The notes beneath the pieces are model-generated. The model saw only the letters and a list, made by a program, of their open reading frames with translations, did not search any database and was not told the DNA's origin. Shown here in pieces: positions 34,731 through 42,188 of a DNA stretch of 64,000 bases; position 1 is the first letter of the stretch, and every line of letters starts with the position of its first letter. Both the position numbers and the translations under genes were made by a program. Source of the DNA: a bacterium (GTDB lineage: Bacteria > Pseudomonadota > Alphaproteobacteria > Acetobacterales > Acetobacteraceae); assembly GCA_026224825.1 (NCBI GenBank), contig JAMFRO010000088.1:62001-126000 (forward strand), written 5' to 3'.

Positions 34731-36185
34731 GTGCATTCAGGATTCATCGATGGCGTAACAATCGCCGGCACGGGCGCGCCGCATAAAGTCCTCTGCCCTT
34801 ATACGGAGGAGGTGATCGCATCCTTCCCCGGCCTCTCGCCCGGCCAGGTGGAGTCCGCAATCGGCGCCGCCCGCAGCAGCTTCGATAACGGCAGTTGGAG
34901 CGGGCTCACCTCAGCCACCCGCGCGGCGGTACTGGGGCGGTTCATCGCCGCTTTGGCCAAACGCCGGGAGCAGACCGAGGACATCATCATGCGCGAGGCC
35001 GGCTGCCCGCGCTACAGCACGTCCATGGCCTCCCAGGTCGCCGTGCCCCTGGGCCAGGCCCCCGAGATTCTCAGCCTGTTCCAATCCCTGCCCGAGAGTG
35101 AGGAAAACCCGCTCCCGCTGGCGCATCGCATCACCGCCATGGGCGGCACCATCCAGAGCCACCGCCGCTACACCCCCATCGGCGTGGTCTCCGCCATCGC
35201 CGCCTATAATTTCCCCTTCCTCACCGCTTTGTGGAAGGTGATCCCCGCCCTCATCGCCGGCAACACGGTGGTACTGCGCCCAAGCCCGCTCACCCCAATC
35301 TCCGCCATGGTATTTGCGCAAGCCGCCATCGAGGCCGAACTCCCCCCCGGCGTGCTCAACATCGTGCTGGAACCAGGGCTGGAAGGTGCGCGCCTCATGA
35401 CCACCCACCCCGCCGTGGACATGGTCGCCTTCACCGGCTCCACCGCCGTCGGCACGCAGGTAATGGCCCAGGCAGCCCCCACCATGAAACGCATCCAGCT
35501 CGAACTCGGTGGCAAATCCGCCCAGATTTTCCTGCCCGATTCCGCGGACCGCGCCGCCCAGGTTGCCGCAGGCACCGCCACAGCCCATGCCGGCCAAGGC
35601 TGCGCTCTGGGCACGCGCATCTTCGTCCCGGAAGAGAAAAAGCCCCAGGTTCTGGAACAAATCGCCGCCATCTTCGCCAAAATCAAAACCGGCCGCGCGG
35701 ACGAGAAAGACACCCAGCTAGGCCCCGTCATCAGCGCCGCCCAGCGCGCCCGCTGCGAGCATTTCACCGCCCTCGCCACGCAAGCTGGCGGCCGCGTCAT
35801 CGCCGGCGGCAAACGCCCGCCGCATCTGGCCAAAGGCTTCTTCTTCGAAGCCACCGCGCTCGATGTCCCCGACAACAGCAACCCCGCAGCACAAGAGGAA
35901 ATCTTCGGCCCCGTCATCACCATCATCGGCTACCGCGATCTCGACCACGCGGTAGAAATGGCCAACGACTCCCGCTACGGCCTCTCCGCCTACGTCTTCG
36001 GCCAGGACAAAAAAGAGGCGCTCCGCGTCGGCCTCGGCATCAAAAGCGGCACCGTCAACGTCAATGCGGGGATGATGAGCAGCTACATCTCCTCCGGAGG
36101 CCAGCGCATGAGCGGCATCAACCGCGAGCGCGGCGTGGAAGGACTCCGCCTCTATCAAAACATGAGCTGCCTCAACCTTGGCTAA
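34731..36185 (+). CDS. NAD(P)-dependent aldehyde dehydrogenase
   Basis: This is a 484-residue ALDH superfamily enzyme. It has the AAYNFPFLTALWKVIPALIA segment near residue 150, the FTGSTAVGTQ cofactor loop near 230, the general-base Glu in IQLELGGKSAQIF near 255 and the catalytic Cys in HAGQGCALGTRIF near 287. It oxidises an aldehyde to the carboxylic acid. With the neighbouring SDR and CaiB transferase this suggests alcohol to aldehyde to acid to acyl-CoA. The start is GTG after AAGAGGGAAAA. Confidence 0.92.
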   Translation: MHSGFIDGVTIAGTGAPHKVLCPYTEEVIASFPGLSPGQVESAIGAARSSFDNGSWSGLTSATRAAVLGRFIAALAKRREQTEDIIMREAGCPRYSTSMASQVAVPLGQAPEILSLFQSLPESEENPLPLAHRITAMGGTIQSHRRYTPIGVVSAIAAYNFPFLTALWKVIPALIAGNTVVLRPSPLTPISAMVFAQAAIEAELPPGVLNIVLEPGLEGARLMTTHPAVDMVAFTGSTAVGTQVMAQAAPTMKRIQLELGGKSAQIFLPDSADRAAQVAAGTATAHAGQGCALGTRIFVPEEKKPQVLEQIAAIFAKIKTGRADEKDTQLGPVISAAQRARCEHFTALATQAGGRVIAGGKRPPHLAKGFFFEATALDVPDNSNPAAQEEIFGPVITIIGYRDLDHAVEMANDSRYGLSAYVFGQDKKEALRVGLGIKSGTVNVNAGMMSSYISSGGQRMSGINRERGVEGLRLYQNMSCLNLG

Positions 36186-36200
36186 ACGGGGATCATAAAA

Positions 36201-36995
36201 ATGGACGGTCTGATACAAGGTAAAATCGCCATCATCACAGGCGCCGGCTCAGGCGTCGGCCACGCCGCCGCATTGCTGTTCGCCCAGCACGGTGCAAAAC
36301 TCGTCGTTTCGGATATAGACGCCGTGGCAGCGGAAACCACCGCCGCCGAAATCCGCGCCGCCGGCGGAGACGCCATCGCCCAGCCCTGCAACGTCGCCAA
36401 CGCCGCGCAAGTCGATGCCCTCGTTGCCATAACGGTGCAAACATTCGGCCGGCTCGACATCATCTACAACAACGCCGGCATCACCATCCAACCCGCCCCA
36501 GGCCAAGGCCTGAAAAATTTCGTGGATGCGACGCAGGAAGACGCCGACCGCCTCTTCGGCGTCAACGTCTACGGCGTCATGAACGGCTGCAAAGCCGCCC
36601 TCCGCCAGTTCGAAGCCCAAGGCGGTGGTGGCGTCATCGTCAACACCGCCTCCGTCGCCGGGCTCATCGGCTACGGCGGCGTCGTATACGGCGCCACCAA
36701 AGGCGCCATAACATCACTCACCCGCACCCTCGCCATCGAAGTCGCGTCACAAAATGTGCGCGTAAATTCCGTCTGCCCCGCCGGCATGCCAACCAAATTC
36801 ATGCCCGGCGGCAATTCAGCAAGAGGCATCGCCAGCATGTCCGCCTCACACCCCCTCGGCCGCCCCATAGACCCCGCCGAATGCGCCAGCGCCGCCCTCT
36901 TCCTGGCTTCCGACCTCGCCTCCAACATCACCGGTGTGAATCTGCCGGTCGATGGCGGCCTCAGCGCCGGCCAGAGCCTACGCAAATCAAGTTAG
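36201..36995 (+). CDS. SDR-family oxidoreductase
   Basis: This 264-residue classical short-chain dehydrogenase has TGAGSGVGHAAA near residue 13 (TGxxxGxG), IIYNNAGITI near 90, a Ser/Tyr/Lys triad ending in VVYGATKGA near 160 and the C-terminal TGVNLPVDGG. Asp in VVSDIDA near 38 suggests NAD(H) preference. It probably oxidises an alcohol intermediate of the same pathway as the aldehyde dehydrogenase located 15 bases upstream. Confidence 0.92.
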   Translation: MDGLIQGKIAIITGAGSGVGHAAALLFAQHGAKLVVSDIDAVAAETTAAEIRAAGGDAIAQPCNVANAAQVDALVAITVQTFGRLDIIYNNAGITIQPAPGQGLKNFVDATQEDADRLFGVNVYGVMNGCKAALRQFEAQGGGGVIVNTASVAGLIGYGGVVYGATKGAITSLTRTLAIEVASQNVRVNSVCPAGMPTKFMPGGNSARGIASMSASHPLGRPIDPAECASAALFLASDLASNITGVNLPVDGGLSAGQSLRKSS

Positions 36996-37005
36996 GCAAA
37001 CCGGG

Positions 37006-38079
37006 TTAGGACGCGAGTTTCAACCGCCGCGCCATGGCGGCGGGGTCAGGTGCCGGGTGCCGGCCCATTTTGGAAGTGGTGAGCGACAGGCACGACATTT
37101 TCAAATGGGTAAAATCCTCGTACCATTCCACACCATCGGCGGAGATGCCCGTAAGTTCCTGCCATAGCGCAATGGTTTCCCCCCGCGTCCCCATACCTTC
37201 AAAAAACGGACGGTTCGGCCCCGCCGCATGATGCACTTCGGAAAGCACAAGCCACCAGGCAAGATCATGCAGCGCACCACCCAGTGAGGGCTGCTCCCAA
37301 TCCATCACGGCCACCACATCGAAATTCTCATCGAACATCATATTCCCGAGCCGCGCATCGCCCCACACCAGCCCCGGCGGCTGGTTAGCCGGCCAGAGCT
37401 TTTCCAACCGCGCCATGGCGGCGCGCAGCACAGGCGTAAAAACCTCACCCCCCATCCAGCCGATGAAGCGGCTATATCTATCCCATTCCTGGGCCAACCC
37501 GTCGCGCGCGTTTGCGGGGCCGGAGAGAAACTGCACGGACGTCAGCGGGATAGATTGGATCATCGCCAACTGCCGCACACCATTTTCCCACATCGTTCGC
37601 CGTTGCGCCGGCGCCGCCTCAGCCACCCAGCCGGATTCACGATAGGGCGGAATGCTCACCGGCACGCGCCCAATTTTCTTCTCCATGATGAAGAACGGCG
37701 CGCCAAGCAGGGCAGGGGAGTCCTCAAACCAGAAAGTCTTAGCCACGCGCACCCGCCCATCCTCATGCAGCAGCCGCATCAGCCGGTATTGTTCCGAAAA
37801 CAAATCGTCCAGATACACCAGATGCCGCACCGGCTTGATACGCACGACAAACCCTTGGGCGTGCCGCACCCCACCAGCCAGCCAGCTCGCGTCAAACAAT
37901 ATCGTCTCATGCGACTGCCCCGCCCCGCGCGGATAATCGAGATTACTGACCCGCACCTCATTTTCCCCCTCCAGCGGCCCCTCCAGCCGCCCCGCCAGCC
38001 ATTCAGCCAGTTGGGCACGCAACACATCAAGGTCACGCGTCTCAGGTGCGACAATCTCGCCAGACATTATTATCCCCAC
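37006..38079 (-). CDS. Phosphotransferase family protein (APH fold)
   Basis: This 357-residue APH-type kinase-fold protein has GLVWGDARLGNMMFDEN near residue 235, where the usual catalytic His of HGD is replaced by Trp but Asp and Asn remain. VVAVMDWEQPSLGGALHDLA follows near 258. Similar proteins sit beside acyl-CoA dehydrogenase and CoA-transferase genes in catabolic clusters. It is convergent with the SDR gene (gap 10 bases). The start may instead be ATG four codons downstream (MSGEIVAPE). A TATTC/GAATA inverted repeat lies just upstream of the start. Confidence 0.83.
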   Translation of the reverse strand: MGIIMSGEIVAPETRDLDVLRAQLAEWLAGRLEGPLEGENEVRVSNLDYPRGAGQSHETILFDASWLAGGVRHAQGFVVRIKPVRHLVYLDDLFSEQYRLMRLLHEDGRVRVAKTFWFEDSPALLGAPFFIMEKKIGRVPVSIPPYRESGWVAEAAPAQRRTMWENGVRQLAMIQSIPLTSVQFLSGPANARDGLAQEWDRYSRFIGWMGGEVFTPVLRAAMARLEKLWPANQPPGLVWGDARLGNMMFDENFDVVAVMDWEQPSLGGALHDLAWWLVLSEVHHAAGPNRPFFEGMGTRGETIALWQELTGISADGVEWYEDFTHLKMSCLSLTTSKMGRHPAPDPAAMARRLKLAS

Positions 38080-38090
38080 ATGAAGATTAG

Positions 38091-38108
38091 TATTCTATAT
38101 TACGAATA
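38091..38108. promoter_or_regulatory. TATTC/GAATA inverted repeat upstream of the phosphotransferase gene
   Basis: TATTC and GAATA half-sites, eight bases apart, lie 12-29 bases before the start of the minus-strand phosphotransferase gene. They resemble the ends of the operator beside the IclR gene. Confidence 0.4.
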
Positions 38109-38203
38109 ATCTATGCCTCCCGGTCCCGCAGGTCAATTCCGGTATCAGCGCGGGGCCGGTGTTCGGGGGTGACTCCCAGGGGCATTGCCACTCTGGGCCC
38201 CAT

Positions 38204-38355
38204 CAAGTGCCAAATCCCCGGACCTTCGGGTCATAAAAAGAGGGCCATCCCAGCACATGCTAACCGCACGTACGGAAATGGCCCTTTTTTATGACCCGAA
38301 GGGTTCCAAGGGAATTTCGGCACTTGGTGTGGGTGCAGGGGGCAAAGCCCCCTGC
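38204..38355. terminator. Long palindrome plus G/C hairpin after the IclR gene
   Basis: Near-perfect arms at 38223-38248 and 38278-38302 (CCTTCGGGTCATAAAAA.. and complement) form a large stem containing A/T runs, extended by outer arms at 38204-38222 and 38310-38326. A separate nine-base-pair stem with an AAA loop (38335-38355) lies beside the IclR stop. Together they should stop IclR transcription and insulate the phosphotransferase promoter. Confidence 0.7.
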
Positions 38356-38358
38356 AAG

Positions 38359-39207
38359 TTACGCCCGCGGCTGTCCGGTGATGAACTGCGAGATGCGGCT
38401 ACATGCGGAGGTCAGTTGCTGCCCGATCCGTCTTATATCCGCGCCCGAGGTGGTCTGGGTAAACCCCGAGAGCCCCAGCACGAACGCGATCTGCCCGCGC
38501 AGCTCGAACACCGGGGCGATAACGCTCACCAGCGCGTAGCGTTCCTCATCTTTCACGTCGGGCAGGATGGAGGTGGGAAACGTCGAAGCCTCCTCGCGGA
38601 ACACCTGCTCCGGCGGGCGGTCAAAATTCGTCGCGCGCGGGTTATGCACATGCGCCGAATACCCGTTTTCCCGCAGAAAACTCATCCCCTGCATCATGGA
38701 TTGCCGGTGTTCCGGCGTGGGCGGCGGCGTACTGGAATCGAGCCAGGCTTTCGCTTCGGCTTCCGGCCGCCAGGCATAAAAAATCGAGCTGAACGGCGCC
38801 CGCAGTTTCAGCCTGGTGCCCGAGGGCATGGACCAGCCCACATGCGAGACGGACGCAGCCCGGTCGCGCACGATAATATCATCACCCTCACGGAAATAAG
38901 CGGCACAGATGGCATCGAACTCATCGGCCAGCGCCCGCATCTCAGGCTGCGCCACCTGCAAAGGCGAGGCATGCTGCAAGGCAATCCGCCCGATGGAGGC
39001 AAGCGCCGGCCCCAGCATGTAATTCTTATCGCTGGCCCGGTACAAATACCCCACCTCCACCAGCCCGGTAAGCAGAGCGTGGCAGGTGGCGCGGCTGAGC
39101 TTCAGCGCCCGCACCAGATCAGTCAGCGTAAACGCCTGCCCCGGATGGTCGACAATAAAATTAAGGATAGCGGCCACGCGCTGGACGCCAGGAGATGAAC
39201 GGGCCAT
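38359..39207 (-). CDS. IclR-family transcriptional regulator
   Basis: This is a 282-residue regulator with an N-terminal winged helix (VQRVAAILNFIVDHPGQAFT, then LVRALKLSRATCHALLTGL) and a GAF-like IclR effector domain from about residue 80 to the C-terminus. IclR proteins sense small acids or aromatics and commonly control adjacent catabolic genes. It is divergent from the CaiB gene with 90 bases between, which hold a strong inverted repeat over the CaiB promoter. It probably represses or activates the 33.6-42 kb cluster. Confidence 0.9.
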   Translation of the reverse strand: MARSSPGVQRVAAILNFIVDHPGQAFTLTDLVRALKLSRATCHALLTGLVEVGYLYRASDKNYMLGPALASIGRIALQHASPLQVAQPEMRALADEFDAICAAYFREGDDIIVRDRAASVSHVGWSMPSGTRLKLRAPFSSIFYAWRPEAEAKAWLDSSTPPPTPEHRQSMMQGMSFLRENGYSAHVHNPRATNFDRPPEQVFREEASTFPTSILPDVKDEERYALVSVIAPVFELRGQIAFVLGLSGFTQTTSGADIRRIGQQLTSACSRISQFITGQPRA

Positions 39208-39249
39208 GCAGTTCGATATTTCGAATTACAACGCCGGTCAAGCTTGACA

Positions 39250-39293
39250 TACTATTCTCTATTTCGCTAAAAAAGTCGAAATAGGGAATAGTA
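39250..39293. promoter_or_regulatory. Operator-like inverted repeat and promoter before the CaiB gene
   Basis: Arms 39250-39266 (TACTATTCTCTATTTCG) and 39277-39293 match at 16 of 17 positions around a ten-base spacer. TTGACA at 39244-39249 is a good -35, and the left arm fills the 17-base spacer to a weak -10 (CTAAAA). A protein bound here would overlap the promoter. A shorter TTCGA/TCGAA element lies at 39212-39225 next to the IclR start. Binding by IclR is inferred. Confidence 0.65.
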
Positions 39294-39297
39294 ATCC

Positions 39298-40527
39298 ATG
39301 AACCAACCGCTGACGGGGATCAGAATCGTCGAGGTCGCCATGTGGGCCTTCGTCCCGGCAGCAGGCGGCATCCTCTCCGACATGGGGGCCGATGTCATCA
39401 AAATCGAGCCGCCCACGGGCGACCCACTGCGCGGCTTGCAAACCGGCGGCATGGGCACGGATGCGCATGGCTCCGTCCTCTCCTGGGAGAATTATAACCG
39501 CGGCAAACGCAGCATCACGCTGGACCTGCGCCAGCCGGCGGGTGTTGCGGTACTGTACCAACTGCTCGCGGATGCCGATGTATTCCTCACCAACCTGCTC
39601 CCGGCCTCACGGCGCCGCATGGGGATCGATGTAGAGGATCTGCGCCCCCGCTTCCCCAACCTCATCTACGCTTTGGGCAGCGCGCTCGGCCGGCATGGCG
39701 AGGAATCCGAAAAAGGCGGCTACGATTCCATCACCTTCTGGGCGCGCGGCGGCATCGCCTCCTCCATTACCCCAGATGGCACCCCAGAGGGCCCCCCTGA
39801 GGCTGGGGATTTCCCCATAGGCCCGCCAGGTGCCGCATTCGGCGATTGCGCCAGCGCCGCCATGCTGGCCGGCGGCGTCGCCGCCGCCATCGCCCAGCGC
39901 GCCATAACGGGCAAAGTCTCGGTGGTGGATGTATCCCTCCTCGGCGCCAGCATGTGGCTGCTGCAACGTGGCATCACCCAGGCCACCATCGACAACGTGC
40001 CGAAATACCCGCGCCCCAAACGCGAGGGCGGCTACAACCCGCTGGTAAATACCTACCGCACGCGCGATGGACGGCACGTCGCCTTATGCATGCTGCAAGC
40101 CCAGCGCTACTGGCCGCAATTCTGCGCAGTGGCGGGGCTGGCCCCTGATCCGCGTTTCGAGACCGCCGCATTGCGAACCAAAAACATCGCCGCCTGCATC
40201 GCCGCACTGGATGCTTTGTTCGCCAGCAAACCCCTAACCGAATGGCGCGCAATCCTGGCGCGCCAAGACGGCCAATGGGATGTAGTCCAACATGTCGGCG
40301 AGCTGAAAGATGACGGCCAGGTCCAGGCCAACCGCTACCTCCAACCCGTAAATTACGGCGCCGGCCGCAAACTCGACATGGTAAGCGTCCCAATGCAGTT
40401 CGACGGCGCCCCTTTACCAGCAAAACCAGCACCCGACCTAGGCGCCGATAGCGAAACCATCCTCACCACCCTGGGCTACAACGAGCAGGCCATCATCGAC
40501 CTCAAAATCGCAGGCATAGTATTTTGA
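39298..40527 (+). CDS. CaiB/BaiF family CoA-transferase (class III)
   Basis: This 409-residue enzyme has the family N-terminus (LTGIRIVEVAMWAFVPAAGG, then ADVIKIEPPTGDPLRG). The catalytic Asp is in AAFGDCASAAMLAGG near residue 182. It moves CoA between acyl donors and a carboxylate substrate by a ping-pong route. With the upstream aldehyde dehydrogenase it would activate the acid product. Its stop overlaps the TTG start of the DUF35 gene, so CaiB, DUF35 and the thiolase-fold gene form one coupled operon. Confidence 0.92.
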   Translation: MNQPLTGIRIVEVAMWAFVPAAGGILSDMGADVIKIEPPTGDPLRGLQTGGMGTDAHGSVLSWENYNRGKRSITLDLRQPAGVAVLYQLLADADVFLTNLLPASRRRMGIDVEDLRPRFPNLIYALGSALGRHGEESEKGGYDSITFWARGGIASSITPDGTPEGPPEAGDFPIGPPGAAFGDCASAAMLAGGVAAAIAQRAITGKVSVVDVSLLGASMWLLQRGITQATIDNVPKYPRPKREGGYNPLVNTYRTRDGRHVALCMLQAQRYWPQFCAVAGLAPDPRFETAALRTKNIAACIAALDALFASKPLTEWRAILARQDGQWDVVQHVGELKDDGQVQANRYLQPVNYGAGRKLDMVSVPMQFDGAPLPAKPAPDLGADSETILTTLGYNEQAIIDLKIAGIVF

Positions 40528-40922
40528 CCCGCCAACTCCCCGCCCTCGACCCCGATACGGAATTCTTCTGGAAAGCCGGCGCACAAGGGCGGCTGCAAAT
40601 CTGCCGCTGCCAATCCTGCACCCGCTACATCCACCCGCCTCTACCGCGCTGCCCGGCATGCGGCGGCGGCACCGCCCCAAGCCAAGTCTCCGGCAAAGCC
40701 CGCATCGCCAGCTACACGATCAACGAGCAACCCTGGCAACGCGGCCTCGCCGTTCCTTACGTTTTTGCTGCCGTCGAGCTGGTGGAACAGCCAGAACTAT
40801 ACGTACTGACCAACATCATCGCCTGCCCGGCGCAAACCTTACGCATCGGCCTGGATGTCGAAGTCACATTCGAACAGCAGGAAGAATTCTACCTCCCCTT
40901 GTTCCGGCCCGCCAATGGTTGA
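40524..40922 (+). CDS. DUF35 zinc-ribbon/OB-fold protein
   Basis: This 132-residue protein has an N-terminal rubredoxin-like zinc ribbon (CRCQSC near residue 28 and CPACGG near 45). An OB fold follows (ASYTINEQPWQRGLAVPYVF onward), as in ACP and ChsH2 DUF35 domains. The start is TTG in a TTGA overlap with the CaiB stop. The end overlaps the ATG of the thiolase-fold gene by eight bases. DUF35 proteins form complexes with thiolase-like partners and give them substrate access, so a heteromer with the next gene product is likely. Confidence 0.87.
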   Translation: MTRQLPALDPDTEFFWKAGAQGRLQICRCQSCTRYIHPPLPRCPACGGGTAPSQVSGKARIASYTINEQPWQRGLAVPYVFAAVELVEQPELYVLTNIIACPAQTLRIGLDVEVTFEQQEEFYLPLFRPANG

Positions 40923-42078
40923 GTACCCCGAAAAATCCGTCCGCATCTCCGGCGCCGGCCAATCCGCCGTCGGCCGTCCCTCCACGCGCAGCGCGCTCCA
41001 ACTCACCCTCGATGCCTGCCAAGCCGCAATCACCGACGCCGGCCTAACCCCCGCCGACATAGACGGCCTCACAACCTACCCCGGCCCCGTCGGCGAGGGC
41101 GGTTTCTCGCCCGTAGGCGCCACAGAAACAATGCTGGCCCTAGGCCTGACCCCCACCTGGGTCGGCGCCTCCACCGAGGGCCACGCCCACATGGGCGCCA
41201 TCATCAGCGCCATCCAGGCCATCGCCAGCGGCCTGTGCCGGCACGTACTGGTGTTCCGCACCGTGGCCGAGGCCAGCGCCAGAGCACGCACGAAAAACGC
41301 CAGCCCAACGGGCCGCGCCACGCGCGGCAACGCCTGGACAGCCCCTTTCAACGCCCTGTCGCCCGCGCATATCTACGCCCTCTATGCCCAGGCCTATTTC
41401 ACCAAATACAACGCCACCCCCACCCAACTCGGCGCCATCGCCGTCAACAGCCGCGCCATGGCCGCCCTCAACCCCAACGCCATCTACCGCGCCCCCATCA
41501 CCATCGATGACTACCTAGCCTCCCGCATCATCACCTCGCCCCTGCGCCTCTACGATTGCGACACCCACATAGACGGCTCCACCGCCATCCTCCTCTCCCA
41601 CCGCGACGCCGCCCGCGACCTGCCCCGCCCACCCATCGAAATCGAATCCATGGGCATGGCCCTCGGCGGCATCGGCTTCGGCCTGCACAAAGGCGATTTC
41701 ACAACCCTCCCAGCAGATGCCGCAGGAAGAATGTTATGGTCGCGCACGGACTTAACCCCGAATGATCTAGACATTGCCCAAATTTACGACGGCTTCTCAA
41801 TCCTCACCCTGCTATGGATGGAAAGCCTCGGCATCTGCAAACGCGGCGAAGCAGCCTCCTTCGTCGAAGGCTGCACCCGCATCGGCCTCGGCGCAAAAAT
41901 GCCCCTGAACACCAGCGGCGGCCAGCTCTCCGCCGGGCGCTTCCACGGCTACGGCCACATCTTCGAAGCCTGCGAGCAACTCTGGAACCGCGCCGGCGCA
42001 CGCCAGGTACCAAATGCAAAAACCTGCGTCGTCGCCACTGGCGGTTTCGGCTACGGCGCGCTGCTTTTAAGGAAGTGA
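40915..42078 (+). CDS. Thiolase-fold lipid-transfer-protein homologue lacking the thiolase nucleophile
   Basis: This 387-residue protein is of the SCP2-thiolase/Ltp2 group. The start is ATG 40915 overlapping the DUF35 stop. Where thiolases carry the nucleophilic Cys, this protein reads STEGHAHMGAIISAIQA, with no Cys. It keeps IAQIYDGFSILTLLWME near residue 290, with a Tyr at the place used by Ltp2-type aldolases, and GGQLSAGRFHGYGHIFEA near 345 with the conserved His. A retro-aldol cleavage of a beta-hydroxyacyl-CoA, in complex with DUF35, is more likely than thiolysis. This is inferred from family knowledge. Confidence 0.82.
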   Translation: MVEYPEKSVRISGAGQSAVGRPSTRSALQLTLDACQAAITDAGLTPADIDGLTTYPGPVGEGGFSPVGATETMLALGLTPTWVGASTEGHAHMGAIISAIQAIASGLCRHVLVFRTVAEASARARTKNASPTGRATRGNAWTAPFNALSPAHIYALYAQAYFTKYNATPTQLGAIAVNSRAMAALNPNAIYRAPITIDDYLASRIITSPLRLYDCDTHIDGSTAILLSHRDAARDLPRPPIEIESMGMALGGIGFGLHKGDFTTLPADAAGRMLWSRTDLTPNDLDIAQIYDGFSILTLLWMESLGICKRGEAASFVEGCTRIGLGAKMPLNTSGGQLSAGRFHGYGHIFEACEQLWNRAGARQVPNAKTCVVATGGFGYGALLLRK

Positions 42079-42188
42079 GCAGCTACTTTTTTGAAAAAAA
42101 GTAGCCAAAAAACTTTTGCTCCTGTGGGCGTTATAACACCCACAGGAGCAAAAGTTCTTGGTGCAGCTTTTTTCAAAAAGCTGCTGCT
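42078..42188. terminator. Large palindromic element between convergent genes
   Basis: Nested inverted repeats fill the gap. A central stem of more than 20 base pairs (ACTTTTGCTCCTGTGGG and complement) is flanked by CTACTTTTTTG/AAAAAAAGTAG and GCAGCTTTTT/AAAAAGCTGC stems. T-runs face both genes, fitting a bidirectional terminator for the thiolase-fold gene and dld. Bases 42150-42183 match 60187-60220 at 31 of 34 positions, so it is also part of a dispersed repeat. Confidence 0.8.
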
